DNA of 64,000 nucleotides from an uncultured Bacilli bacterium (GCA_934130165.1 CAKOXO010000001.1:310001-374000), one strand, 5' to 3'; counted from the stretch's first letter, positions 28,257-37,241 are shown. Made by a program: numbers and translations. The notes: a model not told the origin generated them from the letters alone.

Positions 28257-28279
28257 AAACGCCATTTGGCGTTTTTTCT
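28257..28279 (+). terminator. Terminator of hup
   Basis: AAACGCC, ATTT loop, GGCGTTT and then Ts (28257-28279): a GC-containing stem, strong for this genome. Confidence 0.85.
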
Positions 28280-28297
28280 TGTTTAGGAGGATGTTTA

Positions 28298-29029
28298 ATG
28301 ATATTAAATATAGCAACCTTTAATATTCAAAATAAATATAGGCTTAATAAATACAATGGGATTGATAAATATGGTGATCATACTAAAGAGTTATATAATT
28401 TCATAGTTAATAAAAATATAGATATTATAGGGGTTCAGGAGCTTACAAAAAGATATAAGGACAGATTAATTTCTATACTTGGAGATAATTATAAAATATT
28501 TGGTAAACTAAGATTTAGAGCACTAACAAATATAATTCCTATAATAGAGAAATATAACGAATCAAATAGTATAATAACTAAGCATAAGGTTATAAGTCAT
28601 AAAACGCATCAGCTTCCATTTTTTCCTAGTATACCTAGGATTATTACTGAGGCTACAATTATGATTGATAGTAAGCGTTTATGTATCCTTAATACCCATT
28701 TAGAAGTAAAAAATAAAAAGGTAAAAATAAGACAATTGAACTATATATTTAAATTACTAAAAAAGAAACAAAGTAAGTTTGATAACATTATTTTGATGGG
28801 GGATTTTAATAGTACTATAGAGGATTACTACTTTCAAGAATTTATAAATAATTTAGATAAGTTAGGTTATAAGAGAGTAGATATATGTAAACCAACCCAT
28901 AAATGTAGAAATGCTCCAATTGATCATATATTTGTACCTAATAGGTGTAAAATAAGTGATGTTGATGTTTTTAATAATGATAATCATATAAGCGATCATA
29001 AACCAATTTATGTAAAGTTAGAAATATAG
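28298..29029 (+). CDS. Endonuclease/exonuclease/phosphatase (EEP) family hydrolase
   Basis: 243 residues with the metal-dependent EEP core in order: ATFNIQN (residue 6 on), VQEL, NTHLE, MGDFNST, a substrate-side IDHIF and the catalytic SDHKPI near the C-terminus. There is no signal peptide, so it acts in the cytoplasm. The substrate cannot be told from the motifs: nucleic acid, phosphoinositide-like lipid or sugar phosphate are all possible for this superfamily. The ATG follows TAGGAGG closely after the hup terminator. Not exodeoxyribonuclease III proper by its motif spacing. Confidence 0.85.
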   Translation: MILNIATFNIQNKYRLNKYNGIDKYGDHTKELYNFIVNKNIDIIGVQELTKRYKDRLISILGDNYKIFGKLRFRALTNIIPIIEKYNESNSIITKHKVISHKTHQLPFFPSIPRIITEATIMIDSKRLCILNTHLEVKNKKVKIRQLNYIFKLLKKKQSKFDNIILMGDFNSTIEDYYFQEFINNLDKLGYKRVDICKPTHKCRNAPIDHIFVPNRCKISDVDVFNNDNHISDHKPIYVKLEI

Positions 29030-29134
29030 GGTAAAGACAAAATAGATAAAAAATGGTATAATTTAAGTGTGAAAAATAATTTTATTTCATGTTATTTTCA
29101 CATAAATAATTTATAGTCAAAATGGGGTGATTTA

Positions 29135-30223
29135 ATGCTAGATTTAGCAAAGCAAGTATTAGAAAAAATTAATTCCCATGGGTATAAAGCTTACATTGTT
29201 GGTGGCTTTGTAAGAGATTATCTATTAGGAATAGAATCTAAAGATATTGATATAACTACTAATGCAACACCAAAGGAATTACAAGAAATATTTAATGATG
29301 TGGATTTATCAAGTGAAGACTATGGGGCAGTAACCTTAATGATAAATAAAACACGTGTTGAAATAACTACGTTTAGGAAAGAAATTGGTTATGTAAATAA
29401 CCGTAAGCCAATGAAAATAGTATATATAGATGATTTATGTGAAGATTTAAAAAGAAGGGATTTTACTATCAATACAATATGTATGGATAAGGATGGAAAA
29501 ATAATTGATCTTTTAAATGGTCAAGAGGATTTAAATAATAAAATAATCAAAACTGTAGGTATTGCTAAGGAAAGATTTGAAGAAGATAGCCTACGAATAT
29601 TACGAGCTATAAGATTTTCCACAAATTTGAATTTTCAGTTAAGCAGTGATATATCATCAGCTATAATTGAAACAAAACATTTATTAAAGAATTTATCTTA
29701 TAATAGAAAAAAAGAGGAATTGGATAAAATATTTTCTAATGCTAATGTCAAAAAAGGTATTGATTTGTTACTTAAATTTAATCTTGATAAAGAGTTGGAA
29801 CTTGAAAGACTTAAAGATATAAAAAATACAGATTCATTAATTAGTGTTTGGAGCTTATTAAATGTTGTTGATATATATCCATTCAATAATACTGAAAAAG
29901 AGCTTATAGAAGAAATAAATAAGGTAATGCATCTTAATAATTTAGATCCACTTGTACTATATAAATATGGGTTATATGTTAATTCTGTAGCGGGTGCTAT
30001 GAAAAATATTGATAAAAAACTTATAACTGAAACATATAATAACTTGAAGATTCATTCTAAGAAAGATATAGAAATAACTAGTGAAGAAATAATGAAGTTA
30101 TTAAATAGAGAACCGGGTAAATATTTAACTGATATATATAGCGATTTAGAGGAGAAAATTTTATTATCTGAATTAGATAATAATAAAGAAATAATTAGTA
30201 AGTATATTGTAAGTAAGTATTAG
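29135..30223 (+). CDS. cca: CCA tRNA nucleotidyltransferase (class II)
   Basis: 362 residues. It adds or repairs the 3'-CCA end of tRNAs using CTP and ATP. The class II signature is clear: GGFVRDYLLG near residue 22, the metal-binding DID (KDIDITTNATP), the RRDFTIN motif, and EDSLRILRAIRFS of the RNA-binding neck. The C-terminal half is shorter and more divergent than in longer homologues, with no obvious HD domain. The ATG follows GGGGTGAT. A TATAAT at about 29056 is the likely -10. The stop codon lies within the downstream terminator. Confidence 0.93.
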   Translation: MLDLAKQVLEKINSHGYKAYIVGGFVRDYLLGIESKDIDITTNATPKELQEIFNDVDLSSEDYGAVTLMINKTRVEITTFRKEIGYVNNRKPMKIVYIDDLCEDLKRRDFTINTICMDKDGKIIDLLNGQEDLNNKIIKTVGIAKERFEEDSLRILRAIRFSTNLNFQLSSDISSAIIETKHLLKNLSYNRKKEELDKIFSNANVKKGIDLLLKFNLDKELELERLKDIKNTDSLISVWSLLNVVDIYPFNNTEKELIEEINKVMHLNNLDPLVLYKYGLYVNSVAGAMKNIDKKLITETYNNLKIHSKKDIEITSEEIMKLLNREPGKYLTDIYSDLEEKILLSELDNNKEIISKYIVSKY

Positions 30224-30240
30224 AATTTCTAATACTTTTA
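30215..30240 (+). terminator. Terminator of cca, containing its stop codon
   Basis: AAGTATTAG (30215-30223), AATTT loop, CTAATACTT (30229-30237) and Ts. The last three bases of the left arm are the cca stop codon. Confidence 0.7.
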
Positions 30241-30286
30241 ATTTCTATATATTTATGGTAATATACACTTTATAGGAGATGGTTGT

Positions 30287-30961
30287 ATGAAAAGTTCTAA
30301 AATAGTTGATATTTTTAAAGATGGTAATATAGTAATACCTATCTATATATTAAAGAACTATAAAAAATTAAAACTTGAACTAAATGAATTCATCTTCTTA
30401 ATGTATTTATATAATAAGGGAAATAAAACTATATTTGATCCTGCAACTTTTGGAGAGGAATTAAATATAGGTTTAGAAGAAGTAATGAATAATGTTTCTA
30501 ATCTATCAGATAAAAACTTTATTAAGGTAGAAGTAGTTAAAAATGAAAAGGGATTAATGGAAGAAGTAGTAAAATTAGATGATTTTTATAGTAAAATGGC
30601 ATTATTAGTTGTAGATGATAGTAATAATAATGATACAAGTAAATCTAATATATTTGAAACTATAGAAAAAGAATTTGGAAGAACATTAAGTCCAATAGAA
30701 TATGAAATAATTAAAGCTTGGTTAGATAATAATATAAGTGAAGATCTTATTAAAGAAGCATTAAAGGAAGCAACATTTAATGGTGTATCTAATTTAAGAT
30801 ATATAGATAAAATTTTATATGAATGGGGTAAAAAAGGATTTGTCACTAGTGATGATGTAAAAAATAATAAAAAGAAAAGAAACGCTTCTAAGGAAATACC
30901 CGAGGATAAGAATGTAGATTTAGAAATTATGGATTGGGATTGGTTTGACGATGAAGATTGA
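30287..30961 (+). CDS. dnaD: DnaD-like replication initiation protein
   Basis: 224 residues. DnaD works with DnaA, DnaB and DnaI to load the replicative helicase in low-GC Gram-positives. The N-terminal winged-helix region (about 15-95) is followed by the DnaD/DnaB C-terminal domain, in which the diagnostic pattern FGRTLSPIEYEIIKAWLD...LRYIDKILYEWGKKG is easily seen (about 125-190), and an acidic tail (DWDWFDDED). It ends by overlapping nth, an arrangement also found in Bacillus. Confidence 0.93.
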   Translation: MKSSKIVDIFKDGNIVIPIYILKNYKKLKLELNEFIFLMYLYNKGNKTIFDPATFGEELNIGLEEVMNNVSNLSDKNFIKVEVVKNEKGLMEEVVKLDDFYSKMALLVVDDSNNNDTSKSNIFETIEKEFGRTLSPIEYEIIKAWLDNNISEDLIKEALKEATFNGVSNLRYIDKILYEWGKKGFVTSDDVKNNKKKRNASKEIPEDKNVDLEIMDWDWFDDED

Positions 30962-31574
30962 GTTAATTTGTGAATATTTGGATGAGTTGTTTCCAGACCC
31001 AAAATGTGAACTAAATTATACCAAGGATTATGAATTATTAATGGCCATTGTCTTAAGTGCACAATCAACAGATAAAAGAGTAAATGTGTGTACAAAGGTT
31101 CTTTTTGATAAATATGATACTCTAGAAAAGATTGCAAACGCTTCAATTAATGATATTAAAAATATTATTAGAACGATTGGCTCCTTCAATAAAAAAAGTG
31201 TCTATATAAAAGAAATTGCTAAGATACTTGTGGAAAAATATAATGGAGTAGTTCCAAAGGATAGAGATATATTAGAAACATTCCCTGGAGTTGGTAGAAA
31301 AACAACTAATGTATTTTTAAGTGAATTCTATAATATACCAGCAATTGCTGTTGATACCCATGTAGATAGAGTAAGTAAGAGATTAAGATTAGCTAGAAAA
31401 AATGATAACGTAAAAATTATTGAACAAAAATTAATGAAAAAGTTAAAAAAAGAGGAGTGGGCTAAAAGGCATTTACAGTTGGTACTATTTGGTAGATATT
31501 ATTGTAAAGCTATAAAACCATCTTGTAGTGAATGCAAGTTAAAAGATATTTGTATAGAAAAGAAGAAGTTTTAA
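30951..31574 (+). CDS. nth: Endonuclease III
   Basis: 207 residues. A DNA glycosylase/AP lyase for oxidised pyrimidines. It has the helix-hairpin-helix FPGVGRKT with the catalytic lysine, VDTHVDRVSKRL with the catalytic aspartate, and the C-terminal 4Fe-4S ligands in spacing C-x6-C-x2-C-x5-C (CKAIKPSCSECKLKDIC). A TTG at 30945 is in frame, but the ATG at 30951, inside the end of dnaD, gives the normal N-terminus. Overlapping dnaD by 11 bases implies coupled translation. Confidence 0.95.
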   Translation: MKIELICEYLDELFPDPKCELNYTKDYELLMAIVLSAQSTDKRVNVCTKVLFDKYDTLEKIANASINDIKNIIRTIGSFNKKSVYIKEIAKILVEKYNGVVPKDRDILETFPGVGRKTTNVFLSEFYNIPAIAVDTHVDRVSKRLRLARKNDNVKIIEQKLMKKLKKEEWAKRHLQLVLFGRYYCKAIKPSCSECKLKDICIEKKKF

Positions 31575-31582
31575 TTAATAAA

Positions 31583-31618
31583 AAAAGTAAGCACTTCTTT
31601 TTTTGTGCTTACTTTTCA
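31583..31618. terminator. Bidirectional terminator between nth and the class A PBP gene
   Basis: AAAAGTAAGCAC (31583-31594) and GTGCTTACTTTT (31605-31616) form a 12-bp stem with A- and T-runs on both sides, serving the converging nth and ponA genes. Confidence 0.85.
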
Positions 31619-31629
31619 GTGTAGTTTAA

Positions 31630-34410
31630 TTATGGTGTTACGATATCTCCAGAAGCCGGCGACAATGTGTAAATTGATGGATCACTGGCATTTGAATATG
31701 TAGTTCCGTTATATGTAAACTGATAAATAAATTTACAAGATTTTGTATCTTTGAATACTCCAGATCCACAATCAGTTTCTTTAACCGATATACTTGTTGA
31801 TATTCTCTCACCATTTATAGTTGCATAGCATTTGCTACCAGTAGGTAACGAATCTCCGACCTTATAACTAGTAAGATCTTCACATTTTATTGCTGCTTGG
31901 ACGGCAGTTTCTTTTAATTGGAATGTTGCTGCATCACTTTGTGCTCCACTAAAACTCTTATATGTTGCTACAACTTTATATGTTTGATATGGACTAATAC
32001 TTGATGTAAATGTATAAGAATTATCTTCTGTAAATGCTAATAAAGTATTACCTTGATATACATTATAACCAAAAGTACCATAATCACCATCATTTTCTAA
32101 TCTATTTACTTTGTTCCAACTAATTGTGACTCTGTTTCCATTGTTTGATACTTTTAAACCAGTAGGTGTATCAAGTTTTGTTTTTTCTTCAGTTGCATTT
32201 TTAGGTTCATGTCCTTTTTTAAAGTATTCATAACTATTGCCGATTTGTGCTTTAACAACACTATCAGGCATTTTGAATTCTGATTTATTTTTTTCAAATA
32301 CACTATTTGCTAAAGCTAAGAATAATTTATCCTTTTGAACTGTAGCAGGAATATTTCTTAGACAATATTCTCTATCTATAAAGTCATATCCATACCACAT
32401 ACCAATAACAGTTTTTGATGTATAACCAATTACCCAAGAATCTCTAATAGCATCACTTGGTAGGTTGTATTTGTTCATTGTTGCTTCATCATAGTTGGTA
32501 GTACCAGTTTTTGCTGCGACATTAGCAGGTTTACCACCAGTAATTGATACATCTTGTAATACACTAGAAATCATATATGCTGTCGCATCACTCATAACTT
32601 GTTTTTGTTTAGCTTTATGTGTTTTTTCTTTTCCAGTATCTCTAAATACTATTTTTTCAATTGTATAAGGTTCATTATAATATCCTCCATTAGAGAATGC
32701 AGCATATGCAGCACTCATTTGTAGAGGCGAAACACCAGTAAATGCTCCTATTGAATGAGCTTCATGAATTTTACCATTAGATATTTCTGGTTGGATACCT
32801 AATCCAGTAACGAAATCAATAATTTTAGAATTATCTACCTTTTGGAAAGCTTTTAAAGCAGGTATATTACGAGAAGTAGCAAGGGCTCTTCTAAGAGTAA
32901 CAGCTCCATAATATCCTCTATCCCAGTTGTTAATAGCTTTACCGTTTGAATATTGATATGGAGTATCTTCAAATACTTTATAATTATCATCACCATCTTG
33001 ATAACCATAAGTTGACCAGTTGTTATATTCAATACCAGGTCCATAATCAAATAGTGGTTTTGCAGTAGATCCGGGTTGTCTATTTATTTGAGTTGCGTAA
33101 TTAAATGTATTAGCACCACTCTTATTACGTCCACCACCTATAGCTAAGATTTTACCTGTTGAAGAATCAAGGACTGATACACCAGTTTGAACTTTATCAT
33201 TAATCCAACTATAAGTTTTACCATTTAATACATCGTTAACAGCATTTTGTTTTGATTTATCCATGTTTGTATAAATTAGAAGGGGAGTAGTATAAGCATT
33301 AACCCCATATTTTTCTTCTACCTCATCAACTACTGTATCAATATATGATTGATATTCAGATGTAGATGCAGTTGATACCTCTGCTGTAAGAGAATCAACT
33401 GGAACACTAGCAGCTAATTTTCTTTCTTCAGCAGTTATATAACCGTGTTTTTCCATTAAATATAAAACAGTATTACGTCTTGCAGTAGCATTTTTAGGAT
33501 TAACATTTGGACGGTAATAGTTAGGGGATTTAAACATACCAGCTAATATTGATGCTTCACTCAAGTTTAAATCGGCAACATCTTTACCAAAATATTCACG
33601 AGATGCTTCTTGAACTCCATATATATTTCCACCTAAGAAATGGTTATTAACATAAAATTCAATTATTTCTTCTTTAGAATATGTTTTTTCTAGTTTAAAT
33701 ACTGCTAAATAAATATCAGTAAACTTACGAATTATACCTTGAATACCACCAGATACAGATGAAGTAAATGTATTTTTTATAACTTGCATTGATAAGGTTG
33801 ATGCTCCACCAGCATCTGAATGACCAGCAACTTGACCTAAAGTAGCTTTTAAAAATCTTGGTGCATCGAAACCATTATGTTGATAAAATCTAGAATCTTC
33901 AGTAGCAATGATAGCATCTACTAGTACTTGTGGAAGTTCCTCATAAGTAACTTTATCTCTCATTTCAGTTCCAAGTTTTATTATTTCGTTGCCATCTTTA
34001 TCATATAGAATAGTTGATTCTTTCTTATCAAGTTCTTTAACATCAAACTCCGGTGCCTTAATAGTTACATATATTAAGAATATTGAAAATAAGATTAACA
34101 TTAATATTCCTAACCCCAGTAAAATAATTAATATTATATTTACTATTTTTCTTTTTTTTCTATTATGACTTACTTTGTCAAGTAACTTAGCAATTCCAAT
34201 AATAATTGCCATACCGATAGCAGTTATTATTGTAAATACTAGTCCCATGTTTATAAAACATAATACTAATAATATGGCCATTAAAGCTATCAAGACTATT
34301 TTTGTATTCTTTGGTAACTTTGCAGGATCAGCTATTATCCTACCTTTAATTTTTTTTGTTCTTTTTTTAGAAGATGTTGAATTTCTTCTATTAGTTTCAT
34401 TTTTATTCAT
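31630..34410 (-). CDS. ponA: Class A penicillin-binding protein (PBP1A/Pbp1)
   Basis: 926 residues; bifunctional peptidoglycan glycosyltransferase and transpeptidase. The N-terminus has three hydrophobic helices (about 37-55, 57-76 and 89-117) instead of the usual one. The GT51 domain shows ATEDSRFYQHNG with the catalytic Glu171 and GGASTLSMQ. The transpeptidase domain has PGSTAKP (SxxK), TSRN and AKTGT. After it come a fibronectin type III-like domain (TPTGLKVSNNGNRVTISW) and a final Cys-containing domain of about 90 residues. The gene overlaps recU by four bases (ATGA), the classic recU-ponA operon of Firmicutes, and its partner gpsB is nearby. Confidence 0.95.
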   Translation of the reverse strand: MNKNETNRRNSTSSKKRTKKIKGRIIADPAKLPKNTKIVLIALMAILLVLCFINMGLVFTIITAIGMAIIIGIAKLLDKVSHNRKKRKIVNIILIILLGLGILMLILFSIFLIYVTIKAPEFDVKELDKKESTILYDKDGNEIIKLGTEMRDKVTYEELPQVLVDAIIATEDSRFYQHNGFDAPRFLKATLGQVAGHSDAGGASTLSMQVIKNTFTSSVSGGIQGIIRKFTDIYLAVFKLEKTYSKEEIIEFYVNNHFLGGNIYGVQEASREYFGKDVADLNLSEASILAGMFKSPNYYRPNVNPKNATARRNTVLYLMEKHGYITAEERKLAASVPVDSLTAEVSTASTSEYQSYIDTVVDEVEEKYGVNAYTTPLLIYTNMDKSKQNAVNDVLNGKTYSWINDKVQTGVSVLDSSTGKILAIGGGRNKSGANTFNYATQINRQPGSTAKPLFDYGPGIEYNNWSTYGYQDGDDNYKVFEDTPYQYSNGKAINNWDRGYYGAVTLRRALATSRNIPALKAFQKVDNSKIIDFVTGLGIQPEISNGKIHEAHSIGAFTGVSPLQMSAAYAAFSNGGYYNEPYTIEKIVFRDTGKEKTHKAKQKQVMSDATAYMISSVLQDVSITGGKPANVAAKTGTTNYDEATMNKYNLPSDAIRDSWVIGYTSKTVIGMWYGYDFIDREYCLRNIPATVQKDKLFLALANSVFEKNKSEFKMPDSVVKAQIGNSYEYFKKGHEPKNATEEKTKLDTPTGLKVSNNGNRVTISWNKVNRLENDGDYGTFGYNVYQGNTLLAFTEDNSYTFTSSISPYQTYKVVATYKSFSGAQSDAATFQLKETAVQAAIKCEDLTSYKVGDSLPTGSKCYATINGERISTSISVKETDCGSGVFKDTKSCKFIYQFTYNGTTYSNASDPSIYTLSPASGDIVTP

Positions 34411-34979
34411 TGTATACCTCCATATATTCGATCAATAATTTCTAAATAATCAACTCTAGGGTTTAATTTGTTTTTTATAATATATCCCTTTTTTCTAAAA
34501 TAGTCTAGTGGAATTGATTTTCTACTATTATTATCTAAAAAACTAAATAAGTCATCGGCAAACAATAGAAATGTTTCATCTATCTTTACAAATCTAACTA
34601 TTAAAAATGCAATTCCTCCATGTTTAGAAATATTTTTTAAATGTTTTATTTGGTGTTTATGAATATTATTAAGACTGAATGAAGTACTTATGTTAGATTC
34701 CTTTGCTTCAAAGTCTATGTACTTACCATTATATAGACCATTATAATCAGTAGTAGAAGGTTCTTTAAAATAAGCTTCTTTTATTGTTGCTAAACTCCTA
34801 GACTCATAATTAACTTTCACAATTTGAATTGGAGTAGGTTTTTTATATATGTACGCTTTATCTATATCCCTATAGTATTCGTTTGTTATATTTAAATCAC
34901 TCTCTAAATTCATACCCCTGTTTTTGTGGGAAATATTATGACAAAAACCTTTTTTCTTAATTCCACTAGGATAATTCAT
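34407..34979 (-). CDS. recU: Holliday junction resolvase RecU
   Basis: 190 residues. RecU resolves recombination junctions in Gram-positives. Visible family features are the N-terminal NRGMNLESDLN, the catalytic region TTDYNGLYNGKYIDFEAKE (acidic residues plus lysine) and a C-terminal DYLEIIDRIYGG. The stop TGA overlaps the ATG of the downstream PBP gene, giving strict translational coupling. A divergent small gene begins about 145 bp upstream. Confidence 0.95.
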   Translation of the reverse strand: MNYPSGIKKKGFCHNISHKNRGMNLESDLNITNEYYRDIDKAYIYKKPTPIQIVKVNYESRSLATIKEAYFKEPSTTDYNGLYNGKYIDFEAKESNISTSFSLNNIHKHQIKHLKNISKHGGIAFLIVRFVKIDETFLLFADDLFSFLDNNSRKSIPLDYFRKKGYIIKNKLNPRVDYLEIIDRIYGGIQ

Positions 34980-35124
34980 ATTATCACCTATTCTATATTA
35001 TACTATAGAATGTTTAAATTTGCTATATATTTTAGATACTATTTATTAAAAAAAATATCCAGTTTTGTCGAAATGAAAGACTAATTAAAAAAATTATAAT
35101 AAAATCCATTTAGGAGGAATTAAT

Positions 35125-35229
35125 ATGAATAGTTTAGAGGTTATAAAATTAATAAATAAAATGATAGACGATACTAAATATATAACAAGAAGAACTAAAA
35201 TTATTGTGCTAGAAAAAGCTATGATATAA
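35125..35229 (+). CDS. Possible 34-residue protein
   Basis: A short reading frame beginning MNSLEVIKLINKMIDD, with many basic residues in its second half and ending at TAA. It is preceded by a perfect AGGAGG at the right distance, the main reason for listing it. No family recognised and no membrane segment. It lies between divergent recU and gpsB. It could instead be a leader peptide for gpsB; the call is tentative. Confidence 0.4.
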   Translation: MNSLEVIKLINKMIDDTKYITRRTKIIVLEKAMI

Positions 35230-35284
35230 TTGACAAAAGAAGGCATTAATGTAATAATATAATCGTAAGGGATTGGTGATTAAG

Positions 35285-35617
35285 ATGTATCAAAATAAAA
35301 TTGAACTTTCTCCACAGGATATTTTAGAAAAAGATTTTAAAATAGATACTCGTGGTTATAGATTAAAAGAAGTTGATCAATTTTTAGATATTATAATTAA
35401 TGATTATGAACAATTCTATAAAATGGTTAATGATCTAGAAAAAGAAAAGGCAGATTTATTAGGAGAGATTATGCGTCTTAAACAGGAATTAAGGAATGCT
35501 AAAATGAATGCTGAAATAGCAAAAAATAGTGCATCTGATGTTCCAGAAGTTACCAATTTAGATTTATTACGTAGATTGTCTAAATTAGAAAAGATGGTTT
35601 ATGGTAAGGATGAATAA
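35285..35617 (+). CDS. gpsB: Cell division protein GpsB
   Basis: 110 residues. A DivIVA-like coiled-coil protein that directs class A PBPs between septum and side wall. The N-terminus has the lipid-binding and PBP-docking pattern ILEKDFKIDTRGYRLKEVDQFLD, then a coiled coil (about 40-75) and a C-terminal trimerisation helix (LLRRLSKLEKMVYG). TTG and GTG codons at 35273 and 35276 are in frame, but the ATG at 35285 follows GGTGAT and gives the standard start. Its stop codon lies in the 5' strand of the RNase P RNA P1 helix. Confidence 0.93.
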   Translation: MYQNKIELSPQDILEKDFKIDTRGYRLKEVDQFLDIIINDYEQFYKMVNDLEKEKADLLGEIMRLKQELRNAKMNAEIAKNSASDVPEVTNLDLLRRLSKLEKMVYGKDE

Positions 35618-35966
35618 TACTTTGACAAACGCTATATCAAAATAGATATAGAGGAAAGTCCATGCTCTCACAATCTGAAATGATTGTAGTGTTCGTGCTT
35701 AAGGAAAAAATAACTTAAGGTAGAGTAATCTAACGGCGAAGTAAAGACCTAAGTCTTATGATATGGTCTTCTTCTGAAAAGTGCCGCAGTGACGATATTC
35801 TAAGAAATTAGAAAGTGAAACGTGGTAAACCCCGCGAGAGAGAAACCCAAATTATGGTAGGGGAGCTTTGATAAGGGAATAACAACCGAATCAAGGACTG
35901 AGAAATCAGTAGATAAATGTTTGTCACCTAGAAATAGGTACAGAACATGGCTTATAAAGTATTATT
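35613..35966 (+). ncRNA. rnpB: RNase P RNA, Bacillus type (class B)
   Basis: The catalytic RNA for tRNA 5' maturation. Conserved elements appear in order: GAGGAAAGTCCATGCTC near 35652, GTGTTCGTGC, AAAGTGCCGCAGTGACGA, GAAACGTGGTAAACCCC, GAGAGAAACCCAAAT, AGGGGAGC, and ACAGAACATGGCTTA near the 3' end. The ends form P1 by perfect 11-bp pairing of AATAATACTTT (35613-35623) with AAAGTATTATT (35956-35966). True termini are approximate. The order gpsB then rnpB matches Bacillus. Confidence 0.95.
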
Positions 35967-35999
35967 ATTTTTATTTGTATAAAAGAGGTGGTTATAACA

Positions 36000-36497
36000 G
36001 TGAAGGAATTAGGGGAATACTTAAAACATACTAGAATTAGTAATGGAGTAAGTATAGAAGAAGCAGCGGAAGATAACAACCTATCCACATCTCAATTAGA
36101 AAATATAGAAAATGGAAATGTAAGAGCTTTTAAAGATGTATATAAACTAAAAGAATATATTAAAAGCTATTCTAAATATTTAGGTCTTGACCCTACTGAA
36201 GTGGCTGATGAATTTAATGATTTCTTATTTGAACATACATCTAAAATTTCACTTGATGATATTCTAGAGGCTCAAAAGAAATTAGATAAAGAAAAAGAAG
36301 AAAAAAGAATAAAATCTCCATATACTAAGGAATATAAAAGAAAAATTAATTATAGACCAATTGTATATACAATATTAATTTTCTTAACAATAACACTTGT
36401 TGTTTATTTTATATTTAAATTAGTTAATAGAGAAAAGCCACATGTAGATGTTTTAAGTAAAAATTATGAGGAGGTTAATTATGAATTTGCCTACTAA
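36000..36497 (+). CDS. RodZ-like helix-turn-helix membrane protein
   Basis: 165 residues. The N-terminal Cro/CI-type helix-turn-helix (ELGEYLKHTRISNGVSIEEAAEDNNLSTSQLENIENG) is of the kind found in RodZ, followed by a basic juxtamembrane region and one transmembrane helix (about 122-142), then only about 22 external residues. RodZ tethers MreB to the membrane for cell elongation; the extracellular domain here is nearly absent. The chosen GTG at 36000 follows GAGG at about ten bases; a GTG at 35988 is too close to it. It overlaps pgsA, the same pairing as in other Firmicutes. Confidence 0.8.
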   Translation: MKELGEYLKHTRISNGVSIEEAAEDNNLSTSQLENIENGNVRAFKDVYKLKEYIKSYSKYLGLDPTEVADEFNDFLFEHTSKISLDDILEAQKKLDKEKEEKRIKSPYTKEYKRKINYRPIVYTILIFLTITLVVYFIFKLVNREKPHVDVLSKNYEEVNYEFAY

Positions 36498-37086
36498 ATT
36501 GACAGTTTTAAGAATATTTTTAAGTTTTATAGTAATAGCTATATTAACTTTTCCTTTTTATACAGTTGGAATTACCTGGCCTAGATATAATATTATGGGA
36601 GTAATTGTTAATTTAAAATATGTAGTATCAGGAGTTATATTTATAATAGCAAGTATAACCGATTTTATAGATGGTTATTTAGCAAGAAAAAATAATCAAG
36701 TTACAGATACTGGAAAAATGTTAGATGCAATAGCTGATAAAATTTTAGTAAATTCGGTTTTGATAATATTAGCAGCTCAAGGATTTATATCAGTTATTAT
36801 ACCTGTTGTTATAGTTCTTAGAGATATTATAGTTAATGCAATTAAAATGGAAGCAGCTGGAAAAGGTAAGGTTGTAGCTGCAATAAAAAGTGGAAAAATT
36901 AAAACAGCAGCTTTAATGACTGGAACAGTTTTAACATTTTTCTATAATTTACCATTTGAACTTATTAATATAAACGTTGCTGATTTCTTACTTTATTTTG
37001 CAACAATAATGTCAATAGTATCAGCAGTAGAATATTTTGTATTAAATAAAAATATTATATTTCCTAAGGAAGAAATAATAAATTAA
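36481..37086 (+). CDS. pgsA: CDP-diacylglycerol-glycerol-3-phosphate phosphatidyltransferase
   Basis: 201 residues. It makes phosphatidylglycerol phosphate, the first step to phosphatidylglycerol and cardiolipin. The CDP-alcohol phosphatidyltransferase signature D-G-x2-A-R-x8-G-x3-D-x3-D is present as DGYLARKNNQVTDTGKMLDAIAD near residues 64-86, with several membrane helices around it. The ATG at 36481 follows AGGAGG and lies inside the preceding RodZ-like gene (17-base overlap), so the genes are coupled. Confidence 0.95.
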   Translation: MNLPTKLTVLRIFLSFIVIAILTFPFYTVGITWPRYNIMGVIVNLKYVVSGVIFIIASITDFIDGYLARKNNQVTDTGKMLDAIADKILVNSVLIILAAQGFISVIIPVVIVLRDIIVNAIKMEAAGKGKVVAAIKSGKIKTAALMTGTVLTFFYNLPFELININVADFLLYFATIMSIVSAVEYFVLNKNIIFPKEEIIN

Positions 37087-37102
37087 TGATATAAATACAC
37101 TC

Positions 37103-37135
37103 AAAAATTCTCTTTTGTAAGGGAATTTTTTATTT
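37103..37135 (+). terminator. Terminator of pgsA
   Basis: AAAAATTC (37103-37110) pairs with GAATTTTT (37123-37130) around a 12-base loop and is followed by Ts. Confidence 0.6.
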
Positions 37136-37158
37136 TCAATTATTTTGTTTTTTACAAT

Positions 37159-37172
37159 AAAACAATTGTTCG
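37159..37172 (-). promoter_or_regulatory. LexA/SOS-box-like operator before recA
   Basis: On the minus strand CGAACAATTGTTTT matches 12 of 14 positions of the Gram-positive SOS box CGAACRNRYGTTYC. It lies 70 bases upstream of recA, close to putative promoter elements (TATACA at 37203-37208). LexA itself is outside the window. Confidence 0.5.
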
Positions 37173-37241
37173 AAAAAAATCTTGCTTTTTTTGAAAACTT
37201 ATTATACAATTAAAGTGTAAGTTATTTGCAAGGAGGAAATT

